Source of the DNA: Flavobacteriaceae bacterium Ga0077528
GTDB taxonomy: Bacteria; Bacteroidota; Bacteroidia; Flavobacteriales; Flavobacteriaceae
Assembly (NCBI GenBank): GCA_001464475.1
Contig: LNDX01000009.1
Location: forward strand, 1 to 64,000
Reading direction: 5' to 3'
Length of the DNA: 64,000 nucleotides
Below the pieces are notes generated by a model. It did no database searches and was not told the DNA's origin. It was given only the letters and a program-made list of their open reading frames with translations. The translations under genes were made by a program, and so were the position numbers. Below are positions 44,406 to 52,279 of this stretch, in pieces. Numbering within the stretch: the first letter of the stretch is position 1; every line of letters starts with the position of its first letter.

Positions 44406-44876
44406 CTACTTGATTATTGAATACTCTTTACCTAAAACTCCCAAAATCGTTTCAGTTTGAATATCATTTATACTTTTAATCTGTATCAGGTTTTGCCAAT
44501 TAGAAACGTTCTCCAGTATTGGAATTTCCACAATCAGATCCTTTAGTACATGTTTCCCTTTGGCAGGAATGGATAGAAATGATTTATTGACTGTGATTGT
44601 AGCAATTCGCTTGGCAGTTTTGTCTTTGAGTATGATTCGTTTTACTGATGCAATAACTCCGTCAGGACTGAAATTATCATTTGTCGGATTGTATATGGTA
44701 ACATCTAAATTAAAACGCATCCGTTTGAAATTTATATCGAAGTTTCTAATTCCAGTAGGGAGTGCTTTTAATTTTTTCATCGTTTCTTTCCATTTATTGA
44801 GTTTACTGCTGTACCATAATGCGCCAATGCCTAATAATGCGCCAGTGATTACAATATGTTTTGCTCTTATGCCCAT
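44406..44876 (-). CDS. Membrane-anchored LEA14-like beta-sandwich protein
   Basis: A 156-residue protein with one N-terminal membrane span (residues 7-22) followed by a beta-rich domain with LDVTIYNPTNDNFS, which fits the LEA14/WHy pattern. In viruses, small membrane proteins of this design are usually virion or lysis proteins. It overlaps the candidate spanin gene by ten bases. Confidence 0.45.
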   Translation of the reverse strand: MGIRAKHIVITGALLGIGALWYSSKLNKWKETMKKLKALPTGIRNFDINFKRMRFNLDVTIYNPTNDNFSPDGVIASVKRIILKDKTAKRIATITVNKSFLSIPAKGKHVLKDLIVEIPILENVSNWQNLIQIKSINDIQTETILGVLGKEYSIIK

Positions 44877-45403
44877 ATACTTGTTTTTTTCTTGATTAGG
44901 GCTATTGTTTTAAACCCGATATAGAGCATTGCCAAAATCCCTAATCCAATGAGAAACTTTTCCAATTTTGAAAGCGGTTTTTCTACTACTATAGGTATCT
45001 TTTTAACTTGGATAATAGTCTTGACTTTTTGATTTTTAACTGCTGTATTTTCATTCTTTGTTTGGGCAATTTGAGCATAAAACTCCAACTGCTTTTTGAG
45101 TTTATCATAAATGAGTTTATAACCATTATCCCCAGATATTTTGGAAGTATTTAGTTTGGAAAGTATTTCATCTACCTTAGCATTCACTAAGCTATCAAAA
45201 ACAGGGTTTCCTGTCTCACTTTGTACAATTGGAGTAATCAGTTTATCATCGATTGCTTTATTGATAATCGTATTTTTAATACTGTCCCTTTTCTGAATTT
45301 CACTCTTGAGTAAAGTGTTTTCTTCTTCAAGTTTTTTAATAGAAGAACAGCCTGTTAGCAGAATACAAAAAATGAGAATCAGTAATTGGATTGACTTTTT
45401 CAT
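44867..45403 (-). CDS. Lipoprotein with coiled coil and C-terminal membrane span (u-spanin candidate)
   Basis: A 178-residue protein with a lipobox (LLTGC) near residue 19, a long helical middle (LEEENTLLKSEIQKRDSI) and a C-terminal span (about residues 148-168, FLIGLGILAMLYIGF). Tethering to both the outer membrane (lipid) and the inner membrane (C-terminal span) is the layout of unimolecular spanins, which fuse the two membranes at lysis. It sits two genes downstream of the endolysin. Confidence 0.55.
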   Translation of the reverse strand: MKKSIQLLILIFCILLTGCSSIKKLEEENTLLKSEIQKRDSIKNTIINKAIDDKLITPIVQSETGNPVFDSLVNAKVDEILSKLNTSKISGDNGYKLIYDKLKKQLEFYAQIAQTKNENTAVKNQKVKTIIQVKKIPIVVEKPLSKLEKFLIGLGILAMLYIGFKTIALIKKKTSIWA

Positions 45404-45511
45404 GATTTAGGTTTGTTAAGATGAATTTTGATTATGAAAAGAATTAATTGGCTGGTTCCTATTACTTGAAACAAATCGATTTCATAATATAGACTGACAG
45501 CAAAAATGATT

Positions 45512-45814
45512 TTATTCAGAATTTGTTTTTTCATTATTCTTATTGTTCAAACAGCTGGCACATCGCCTTTGATATTCTTGCAATTGTTCTTTTAGGTTTC
45601 TAATCTCAATCGTATTTTCATCAATAACTCGCTGCATTTCTTCAAACTTCTTATCTGTTACAATTGACATTTTGGTGTAAATCGAATCGATTGCTTCCAG
45701 AGCTGATGCTTCCGTTTTTTTCAGTTCGGAATTCCTTGACCTCCAAGCGATGTATATTGAAATCAAGGTGGTTGAACCCAAAAAGTAGTTTAGTATTGTT
45801 TCTATCGGTAACAT
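45512..45814 (-). CDS. Small one-span coiled-coil protein (holin-region protein)
   Basis: A 100-residue protein: one N-terminal span (residues 8-23), then a long coiled coil and a tail with CASC. It is placed 10 bp downstream of the endolysin. The position and layout suggest a lysis helper, holin- or inner-spanin-like, but a single span and a long coil do not prove holin function. Confidence 0.45.
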   Translation of the reverse strand: MLPIETILNYFLGSTTLISIYIAWRSRNSELKKTEASALEAIDSIYTKMSIVTDKKFEEMQRVIDENTIEIRNLKEQLQEYQRRCASCLNNKNNEKTNSE

Positions 45815-45824
45815 AGTTTATCCT

Positions 45825-46538
45825 TTATTTAGTTTTAGAACCAAAATCGAGCACCCGAGTAAAAGGGTTGTAGTAGCTATAAACAGATTTATTCTTCGAT
45901 TTGACCGGTCTCGGACTCGCTTTTTTTTTTAATATCCCCAATGTGTCAATGCTATTGTAATAATTTAGTTGTTTAACCCTTTCGGAAAAATTGGTAAGTC
46001 CGCCATTGATTTTTTTAGTAATCGAAGTGATATTGTTGGAGTCTGCAATTGGATTAAGCTTGTATCTTACGCTCCAAAACCAACCTGAAATATCTATAGC
46101 AATATCAGGGCGAGAGGCTAAATCAGGATTGTTTATAACATCAATTCCTGAATAATCTTTGTAAGCTTGATAGTTTGCCCGGCCTGTCAATTGAATTAGT
46201 CCACGCCCCCTAAATCGCCAACCGTCACCAACTTGTGTATTACCCAAATTGGCCTTTCCCCACTTTCCCCCATACACAATGTTTGCGATGGCTTCCTGAT
46301 TAGCTTTACGCTTAGTAGTTCTTCCGTAAAGATTAGCTTGAGCAACCGAAATTTGATTCGTACCAAAAGTTTCAATCAGTCCAGCAGGTGTGTAATTCAA
46401 ATTCTCTGACAGTTTAATGAACCCACCCGTTTCTTCGTGAAGCTGTGCCAAAAAATGAGCAACACGCTTTGGAGTATTGATGGCATACTTTTTAAAAACC
46501 TTCAAAAAAGGGGTACTATTTGATAATAAAAAATCCAT
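45825..46538 (-). CDS. GH19 chitinase-like endolysin
   Basis: A 237-residue peptidoglycan hydrolase of the GH19 lysozyme type. HFLAQLHEETGGFIKLSENLNY holds the catalytic Glu, and GRGLIQLTGRANYQAY near residue 110 is the family core. There is no signal peptide, so export should need a holin or the phage lysis route. Its ATG overlaps the stop of the 47-residue membrane protein (TAATG). Confidence 0.9.
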   Translation of the reverse strand: MDFLLSNSTPFLKVFKKYAINTPKRVAHFLAQLHEETGGFIKLSENLNYTPAGLIETFGTNQISVAQANLYGRTTKRKANQEAIANIVYGGKWGKANLGNTQVGDGWRFRGRGLIQLTGRANYQAYKDYSGIDVINNPDLASRPDIAIDISGWFWSVRYKLNPIADSNNITSITKKINGGLTNFSERVKQLNYYNSIDTLGILKKKASPRPVKSKNKSVYSYYNPFTRVLDFGSKTK

Positions 46539-46681
46539 TACAACTGTACTTTTTTAGGTTCAACACTGGGTTTTTCTTTTGATTTGGAATCAGGTTTAGG
46601 CTTAGTTTCATCACTCATTGAAGCGATAATAATTGCACCCAGCACACCTAAACCAATCCATACTCCTGTATTTGCATTCAT
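46538..46681 (-). CDS. 47-residue single-span membrane protein
   Basis: Small protein: span GVWIGLGVLGAIIIASM at residues 5-21, then a Lys/Pro/Ser-rich tail. Its stop overlaps the endolysin start and its start overlaps the stop of the upstream gene (both TAATG), so it is firmly within the operon. Possible holin or virion membrane peptide. Confidence 0.6.
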   Translation of the reverse strand: MNANTGVWIGLGVLGAIIIASMSDETKPKPDSKSKEKPSVEPKKVQL

Positions 46682-47391
46682 TATCTCCAGTCTTTAAGTT
46701 TGATTTGTTTTATTCCTTTTTGAGTGAAAAGAGCATTTTCGGTATTTCTACCAAAATCACCATCAACTTTGACTTTCAACAAAGCCTGTAATGTTCTTAC
46801 TTCTATTCCTTTACTTCCTTTTTTAAGAAGCATGGTTTTGTCAACTCCTGAAGTTTCAACTACAGATGAAATCATTGGCAAAATTTTCCCTACTGGCTTT
46901 ATAACACTATGATCTGGAATCCAATAGATATCATTCATAAAAGTTCCATTTCTTTGTACTACGTAGCGATAAGTTCCATCAGGTCTTTTTCCAACCCAAA
47001 TGATTTTACCTATTTTATCACCTTTCTTGAAAGTGGCTTTTCTGATTCCTTCGCTTGTATAATTACCGTCTTCCATCTTCCGGGCATCGTAAGTTTTTGT
47101 TCCATTAAATCCCGAAGCCATAATTTCCTGACCGATACTGTATCTGAAATTATCAGCTGTTCTGCCTGGTGGCTCTGCAATAGTTTTGACTGGAACAATT
47201 GGAGCAGTTGCCAATGTTGGTGTTCTTATAGGCTTTGGTGTTGCTACTGGTAAAGTTTCATTACTCAAATCCGCTTCAACTTCTTGACTGATTTCATTAT
47301 CATTCTTGTTTTTTTGAACGAAATAATAAATGCCACCACCTATAGCAAGTGCGATACCGCCACCAATCCATATTTTATCTTCTGTGGTCAT
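46681..47391 (-). CDS. Membrane protein with C-terminal peptidoglycan-binding-like motif
   Basis: A 236-residue protein with an N-terminal span (residues 8-24), a Pro/Thr-rich linker, a beta-rich middle (NGTKTYDARKMEDGNYTSEG) and a C-terminal segment GSKGIEVRTLQALLKVKVDGDFGRNTENAL, which fits the PG_binding_1 fold. A membrane-held cell-wall binder could attach or position the particle or the lysis apparatus. Confidence 0.6.
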   Translation of the reverse strand: MTTEDKIWIGGGIALAIGGGIYYFVQKNKNDNEISQEVEADLSNETLPVATPKPIRTPTLATAPIVPVKTIAEPPGRTADNFRYSIGQEIMASGFNGTKTYDARKMEDGNYTSEGIRKATFKKGDKIGKIIWVGKRPDGTYRYVVQRNGTFMNDIYWIPDHSVIKPVGKILPMISSVVETSGVDKTMLLKKGSKGIEVRTLQALLKVKVDGDFGRNTENALFTQKGIKQIKLKDWR

Positions 47392-47393
47392 TT

Positions 47394-47816
47394 TTATAAG
47401 TATTTTGGATAATTTGATTTCAATAATTTATAATCACTGTCACTTAATTCCTCTTTAAGCCAAACTCTTAAAGGATGTCTCACAGGTGTTTGCCAAAAAG
47501 CGAAATAGGTGTTACCTGTAAGTGTGTTATAATACCTACTTCCAAAGGCTTTTATTACCCAAGAAAACTGCGCTTGACTTACACCTGTTAGTGTTGTAAA
47601 AATGGTCTTGCGTTTTTCAGAATTAGTAAAATTGGCTTCTTTCATAGCATCATAAATCACATTGGCTATTTCTTTTGCATTGAAGCTATTGTCTACAGAT
47701 CCTTGATTCAAAAAAGCATTTCCGTTTTTGTCTTTATTTGCTTGTGCTATAGCAAAAAAGAGTATTCCCAATCCCGCTACACTAACCGAGATAGGTAATA
47801 ATTTTGAACTGTCCAT
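47394..47816 (-). CDS. Membrane-anchored annexin-like protein A
   Basis: A 140-residue protein with one N-terminal span (residues 6-24) and one helical domain (about 48-138). The pattern IYDAMKEANFTNSEKRKTIFTTL, FSWVIKAFGSRYY, LRVWLKEELSDSDYKLL resembles one annexin repeat. The next gene upstream encodes a protein with the same domain, so this is a duplicated pair. Role unknown; possibly part of a virion membrane. Confidence 0.5.
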   Translation of the reverse strand: MDSSKLLPISVSVAGLGILFFAIAQANKDKNGNAFLNQGSVDNSFNAKEIANVIYDAMKEANFTNSEKRKTIFTTLTGVSQAQFSWVIKAFGSRYYNTLTGNTYFAFWQTPVRHPLRVWLKEELSDSDYKLLKSNYPKYL

Positions 47817-47818
47817 GA

Positions 47819-48322
47819 TTAAAAAAAGTTGGGAATTAAAAAGCGTAACTCCATCAATTCGTTTTGACTAAACTGATCTCCAAACCATTCAATCAATGTC
47901 ATTTTCTTGGATAAGGGATTGATACCTTTTCTAAGTCCAAATGCATTATGGATTCTCACAAAGCCATTAGGATTAACTCCCATAAGATTTTGCTTTACCG
48001 ATTTAAAACCATTTCCAACCCCATACATAGCACTATAAATCGCCTCAGCTTTGTTCTTTGCCATTCCAGTTGAGATATTACTTGGTTTATCTCTTTTGTT
48101 CTCTTTGAGAGGTGAAAAACCGTTAAAAATCTTTCTGTAAGCAAAATAACCTACACCTAAAAAAAGTCCCATTTTCAGAGCACCTTTAACTATTGAAACT
48201 GTAGCATTTACTCCTGCACTTGTATTCTCAAGAGTAGTGGCAATTGCTTTTTGACCTTGTGGGGATGATGCCACTGCTGTTAGCACTGCTGGATTATGTA
48301 AACCTTGTCTTTTCATAGTCAT
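47819..48322 (-). CDS. Membrane-anchored annexin-like protein B
   Basis: A 167-residue protein: an amphipathic N-terminus, one span (about residues 45-61, MGLFLGVGYFAYRKI) and a helical domain that aligns with protein A: AEAIYSAMYGVGNGFKSVKQNLMGV, FVRIHNAFGLRKG, LIEWFGDQFSQNELMELRFL. The two genes are two bases apart. Upstream lies a 208-bp gap containing a hairpin (GCCCGTT at 48485 with AACGGGC at 48512). Confidence 0.5.
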   Translation of the reverse strand: MTMKRQGLHNPAVLTAVASSPQGQKAIATTLENTSAGVNATVSIVKGALKMGLFLGVGYFAYRKIFNGFSPLKENKRDKPSNISTGMAKNKAEAIYSAMYGVGNGFKSVKQNLMGVNPNGFVRIHNAFGLRKGINPLSKKMTLIEWFGDQFSQNELMELRFLIPNFF

Positions 48323-48530
48323 TTCTTGGCTGTAGTATTGCTCCCAATTTCATTTTTACTCCGAGAATTTTATTTTAAACCTTCTAAAAGGATTTCCTAA
48401 TAGTTGGCTCAACTTACTTTTCTTGTTTCATCTTTACTTTCTTAGCTTGGAGCAATGCCTACAACTGTGTTTTATCATTGTTTCGCCCGTTCCGTAAATG
48501 GAGCATACAAAAACGGGCTACTCCAACTTT

Positions 48531-48725
48531 CTACATTATGAACTCTTTAATTGTTTGCCAACTTTGCGAATCTGTAACCATTGCAATGGCTTTTTTGGAC
48601 TTCTTCAGCTCCACCAGTTTTTCCAAAACTTCATTATCCAAATCTGCCAATTCCTGAATCAGCTTCGTTTTCTTCTGTACCTTGAAAGGATTGGACTCTT
48701 TTGTTTTTATAGTTATTACACTCAT
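48531..48725 (-). CDS. Small helical hypothetical protein
   Basis: Sixty-four residues, mostly charged helix (KTKLIQELADLDNEVLEKLVELKKSKKAI broken by the pattern). Start overlaps the end of the 269-residue gene by four bases (ATGA). No function can be assigned. Confidence 0.5.
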   Translation of the reverse strand: MSVITIKTKESNPFKVQKKTKLIQELADLDNEVLEKLVELKKSKKAIAMVTDSQSWQTIKEFIM

Positions 48726-49531
48726 ACTAGCATTTGATGTTTTTGTAATAAACCGAACAGTTCCTGTGAAAAGAAGTTGTTTTCGGTTTTTTCGTTGATT
48801 TTTTGATAAATAACTGAAAGCAAAGCAATGGTGTCATCATCGAGAGTTCTGACAATATCCATGAAAGCTTTTTTAGCATCTGAAGAATTTTCATCTTCCA
48901 AGTCTTCTGGTGAAGCCATTGCTAAACCACTATTTTCAACTGGAACATTGAACCCTAATCCTTTTAAAATTATAGGAGCTTGTTTAACTACTCCTAAAAG
49001 CATGTTGTTTAGACTGTCATTACTTTCTTTTGTGTACTTCCTTTGTAATTTTTCTTCTGTCAGTTCTTCGTTTTTTGCTTTCAGCTCACGATTATATTTT
49101 TCAGACTCTTCCAATTTTCTTGCTAGTTCATCCCGATCTCGAGCTTGTAATTTCAAGTCGAAGATGTCGGCAATTCCCAATCCCATTAGACCAGCACTTT
49201 TTTTCTTTTTCTTCTTCTTTTTGGCTGTCTGCTTTGGTTCATTATCGGAATTACTTGTATTAGAAACAATCTCACCAAATGTTACATCGAAAGGATCTCC
49301 CTCAAGCTTAAAAGCATTCACTCCATTTTTACGCTTTTCCTGGATGGTGAGTTTTGTAAACCCATCACTGTAGAGTTTTTCAAAGAATTCTTCACTTGTA
49401 CCATAATCATTTTTTATCTGTTCATGGGTTATGTTGCGAAAAATTGGCTTTGAAGTAGTCCTATCGTAAACCGTAACAGCGCAAAATTTATCGCTAGCCA
49501 GTTTATCCATCAAATCATCTAATTGCTCCAT
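48722..49531 (-). CDS. Coiled-coil protein of the late operon
   Basis: A 269-residue protein. A mixed N-terminal domain (1-90) is followed by a Lys run, a coiled coil (DELARKLEESEKYNRELKAKNEELTEE region, about 135-165) and a helical C-terminus. It has no membrane span and could be a scaffold or assembly factor. It lies one base downstream of the small beta-sandwich protein gene. Confidence 0.5.
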   Translation of the reverse strand: MEQLDDLMDKLASDKFCAVTVYDRTTSKPIFRNITHEQIKNDYGTSEEFFEKLYSDGFTKLTIQEKRKNGVNAFKLEGDPFDVTFGEIVSNTSNSDNEPKQTAKKKKKKKKSAGLMGLGIADIFDLKLQARDRDELARKLEESEKYNRELKAKNEELTEEKLQRKYTKESNDSLNNMLLGVVKQAPIILKGLGFNVPVENSGLAMASPEDLEDENSSDAKKAFMDIVRTLDDDTIALLSVIYQKINEKTENNFFSQELFGLLQKHQMLV

Positions 49532-49532
49532 T

Positions 49533-49832
49533 TTAAATTAGTTTTTTGTAGATAAGTAAAATCCTGTTTCGTTCTTCCTCAATAATGATTCTCTTTACCA
49601 ATTTTGGATCAAAAGTTGAATCACTTGTCACATAATTGACTTCTAACTTTACCTTTGAAAAAGTACCATCGGGTGGAATTAATATTTGCTTCTGTGTTGG
49701 GTAAATAGTAACGCCGTTGATAATTGCAATTGTAGTTCCTGTATTTACAACCGAAAGGCAGGTAACTCCCTCTAAAACGGGAATTTGTTCTTCTTTGAAC
49801 TCTCTTGTTATAAAAGCAGATTCTACAAACAT
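49533..49832 (-). CDS. Small beta-sandwich structural protein
   Basis: Ninety-nine residues, almost all beta strands by pattern (CLSVVNTGTTIAIINGV, QILIPPDGTFSKVKLEV). The fold type suggests a capsid vertex, cement or spike protein. It is one base from the 127-residue beta protein. Confidence 0.45.
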   Translation of the reverse strand: MFVESAFITREFKEEQIPVLEGVTCLSVVNTGTTIAIINGVTIYPTQKQILIPPDGTFSKVKLEVNYVTSDSTFDPKLVKRIIIEEERNRILLIYKKLI

Positions 49833-49833
49833 G

Positions 49834-50217
49834 TTATACTTTACTAATGTTATTGTTATATAAAAACACTACATGAAATTTTAATGGGACATCACTTTTT
49901 AATGGCTCGTCTAGAGCGAAAATGAGTGAATAATCTTTGTTTCCAGTGTCGAAATTTAAAGGCTTGAAACTCTTTTCATATTCGCCTCCATTTGATTGTC
50001 TCCAATTATCAATATGAACCGATGGAATAATTGCAATACTGTTATCGTCCTTCATTTCTACAGATATCATCGCACTGATCTTTTTATCTACTCCGTTAGT
50101 ATAAATAGCTACTCCTGTGGTAAAACCGATAGGAAGTTTAAAATTTTCGGAAGTATTACTTTCTCCTGGCTTTATAATTGCTTTTACTACGTGTTGAATT
50201 TGTCGCATACTTTTCAA
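49834..50217 (-). CDS. Candidate minor jelly-roll capsid protein
   Basis: A 127-residue beta-rich protein with alternating hydrophobic strands: FKLPIGFTTGVAIYTNG, KISAMISVEMKDDNS, KDYSLIFALDEPLKSDVPLKFHVVFLYN. Length and strand count fit a single jelly-roll. It stands between the 99-residue and 187-residue beta proteins; three adjacent all-beta proteins without enzymatic motifs suggest virion shell components. Confidence 0.45.
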   Translation of the reverse strand: MKSMRQIQHVVKAIIKPGESNTSENFKLPIGFTTGVAIYTNGVDKKISAMISVEMKDDNSIAIIPSVHIDNWRQSNGGEYEKSFKPLNFDTGNKDYSLIFALDEPLKSDVPLKFHVVFLYNNNISKV

Positions 50218-50264
50218 GATTTAAAAAGCCGAAGCCTTAATGAATTCGGCTTTTAATTATTCGA

Positions 50265-50828
50265 TTACTTTTTAGCCTCAGTTACTCTAAACTCCAATCT
50301 TAAATACATTGAAACTCCTTCTTTTATAGGAACATTAACCCCTTTTGGGAATTCCAATTCTAATTTAAATTCCTCTTTAGCTCGTAAAAGAGGTGTCGTT
50401 GCAATTGGACGGTAATCATCGAATTTGAAATTCTGAATGTCCGTTAATGGCAAATCAATAAGCATATCATTGGTTTGAATTAGACGTAAATCAGCGTTCT
50501 GCAACTCGGCTGGTAAAACATCTCTACTTTGCCAATCAGCACTTTCCATTTTTGTTCCTCTAGTTGTAAATTGTATTCGAATAGCATCAATAACAACATC
50601 ACGTCCTGAGTTTAATTGATTTCCATCAAAATTGGTGATCCCTACAATTTTCTTAGTATTGGCATCAACAAGTTGATTAATACCACTCATTCCATCAACC
50701 TTTATATTCAAGTAAAAAGTTTTATCGACCAATTTTGTTGCTTGTGGTCTTGCAATATGACTTGTTTGACGTTGTCTAGCACCTAATACTTTAATAGCTC
50801 TTTGCAATTGTGAATTTCTATTTTCCAT
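50265..50828 (-). CDS. Candidate major (single jelly-roll) capsid protein
   Basis: A 187-residue protein. After a basic N-terminal arm (RAIKVLGARQRQTSHIARP) there are about eight beta-strand segments: TFYLNIKVDGM, RDVVIDAIRIQF, ADLRLIQTNDMLIDLPLTDI, EEFKLELEFPKGV, VSMYLRLEFRV. The basic arm, soluble all-beta body and central place in the late operon are those of a capsid protein in vertical jelly-roll viruses. No sequence family is recognised, and the size fits one jelly-roll rather than a double one. Confidence 0.5.
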   Translation of the reverse strand: MENRNSQLQRAIKVLGARQRQTSHIARPQATKLVDKTFYLNIKVDGMSGINQLVDANTKKIVGITNFDGNQLNSGRDVVIDAIRIQFTTRGTKMESADWQSRDVLPAELQNADLRLIQTNDMLIDLPLTDIQNFKFDDYRPIATTPLLRAKEEFKLELEFPKGVNVPIKEGVSMYLRLEFRVTEAKK

Positions 50829-50865
50829 TTTCCTTTATGAATTAAATTTTACTTCTTAGTTTTGG

Positions 50866-51522
50866 TTAAAGAATGTAATTACCATTTTCATCGATATAAG
50901 CTCCTAAGCCATCATCCTCGTAAGCACCTAATCCGTCATCGTCATAGCCGCTTAAACCATCTTCAACATAGTTACCATTCATATCAATATAGCCTCCTAA
51001 ACCTTCGTCTTGATAATTTTCTGTTTGCGGTGCATATCCATTTAAACTATTATCTTCATATGCTCCTAAACCACTTCCTTCATGAGCATTTAAACCATTT
51101 TCTACATAGTTACCGTTGATATCGATATAACCTCCTAAACCGTCTTCATGATAGTTGCCATAGGCATCGATATAGCCCTGCAAGCCATTTACTGCTCCTG
51201 AAAGACCAGCTGTCTTTTGCATAAATCTTCCGATTGTTGTTTCTGGATTTAACTTGGCAGCAATTTTCTCTGATGAAAAAATATTTTTTACTAATTCTAA
51301 ACCATGAGCAATGGAAACTCCGATTGCCGAACCTCTTAAAAGCGAGCTTTTCGTATCGCTTCCGTTTACTTTTACCGCTAAAAATCCTGCACCAACGGCA
51401 ACAACTCCATTAACAACACCTTTTACCGTGTTGGAAGATGTCTCGGTCATAGTGCCTGTAAGACCTCTTGATAGAGCGCCTACAACAACGGCAGAACTGA
51501 TTGTTATTAACTCTTGTTTCAT
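50866..51522 (-). CDS. Membrane protein with tandem Gly/Asp/Tyr repeats
   Basis: A 218-residue protein. The N-terminal half has two hydrophobic segments (about residues 7-20 and 34-49). The C-terminal half (about 115-218) consists of short repeats of the types GYIDxNGNY and DGLGAYEDD, closing with YIDENGNYIL. Such Asp/Gly/Tyr-rich tandem repeats could bind calcium or form an extended spike or tail-like tether. I do not know a described relative. Confidence 0.6.
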   Translation of the reverse strand: MKQELITISSAVVVGALSRGLTGTMTETSSNTVKGVVNGVVAVGAGFLAVKVNGSDTKSSLLRGSAIGVSIAHGLELVKNIFSSEKIAAKLNPETTIGRFMQKTAGLSGAVNGLQGYIDAYGNYHEDGLGGYIDINGNYVENGLNAHEGSGLGAYEDNSLNGYAPQTENYQDEGLGGYIDMNGNYVEDGLSGYDDDGLGAYEDDGLGAYIDENGNYIL

Positions 51523-51533
51523 TTTTATGTTTA

Positions 51534-52274
51534 TTAATTACTTTTTGAACTTGTTACTAAAAGAATAGCACCTACTGCGCCGACACCAATGATAATTGGA
51601 ATCGTATAATTAGGTTTATGACCAGTGGTTACACCACTTTCAACTTGACTGGCTTCTTTTTGCGCTTGAACCTCTTCTTTTAAATTCTGAATTGGAATAT
51701 CCTTGACTTTGGAAATAGTCTCAAGCTGTGCATCATTTGGAATTGCCTCACCAGTTTCAGTTGTGCCTGTAGTTAAGGATTCCGCCGGAACTCCTTTTAC
51801 TTCTGCAATGGTTTCTAATTGTGCAGGTGTTGGAGTTGCATTTGGCATAACATCTGCTGGCTGGGCAGTTTCAAATGATTGTATATCATTAATGGGTTGA
51901 GACCCATTACTTATTTTGGAAACAGCATTATTGACAACAGGTTTTACAATATTGTTCAGGGCAAATTGTCCCACTTTTGTACCTGCAATTTTTTTTACTT
52001 TCATTGCAATTTTTCCAATCTTACCCGCATTGGCTGCAATTTTGGCCAGTTTACCTGCTTTAGCAACTTTTGAAGCTATTCCAATAGGGGCAGTAGCGGG
52101 AAAGAAACTCATAGCTGCCGTAGCTATCGGAACTACAGCTTTGCCTAATTTAACAGCATTCTTTATTGATACGTTTTTTAATCTGACATTCTTTTTAAGC
52201 ATTTTGCCTATTTTCAGCCCTCGGTTTAAACCCGCATTTAATCCTGTTTGTTCTTCTAATATTATCATAATCAA
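51534..52274 (-). CDS. Amphipathic membrane-associated structural protein
   Basis: A 246-residue protein. The N-terminal half is Lys/Ala-rich with amphipathic helices and a hydrophobic stretch (VPIATAAMSFFPATAPIGIA). The middle has two copies of a 37-residue repeat starting AQLETI (AEVKGVPAESL; SKVKDIPIQNL). A C-terminal span (IPIIIGVGAVGAILLVTS) closes it. It probably lies in or on a virion membrane. Confidence 0.5.
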   Translation of the reverse strand: MIMIILEEQTGLNAGLNRGLKIGKMLKKNVRLKNVSIKNAVKLGKAVVPIATAAMSFFPATAPIGIASKVAKAGKLAKIAANAGKIGKIAMKVKKIAGTKVGQFALNNIVKPVVNNAVSKISNGSQPINDIQSFETAQPADVMPNATPTPAQLETIAEVKGVPAESLTTGTTETGEAIPNDAQLETISKVKDIPIQNLKEEVQAQKEASQVESGVTTGHKPNYTIPIIIGVGAVGAILLVTSSKSN

Positions 52275-52279
52275 ATTAT

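Noticed and set aside
50862..51119. Plus-strand His/Tyr-rich frame over the repeat protein gene
   Set aside because: Complement of the GYIDxNGNY repeats on the minus strand; low complexity, no start context.
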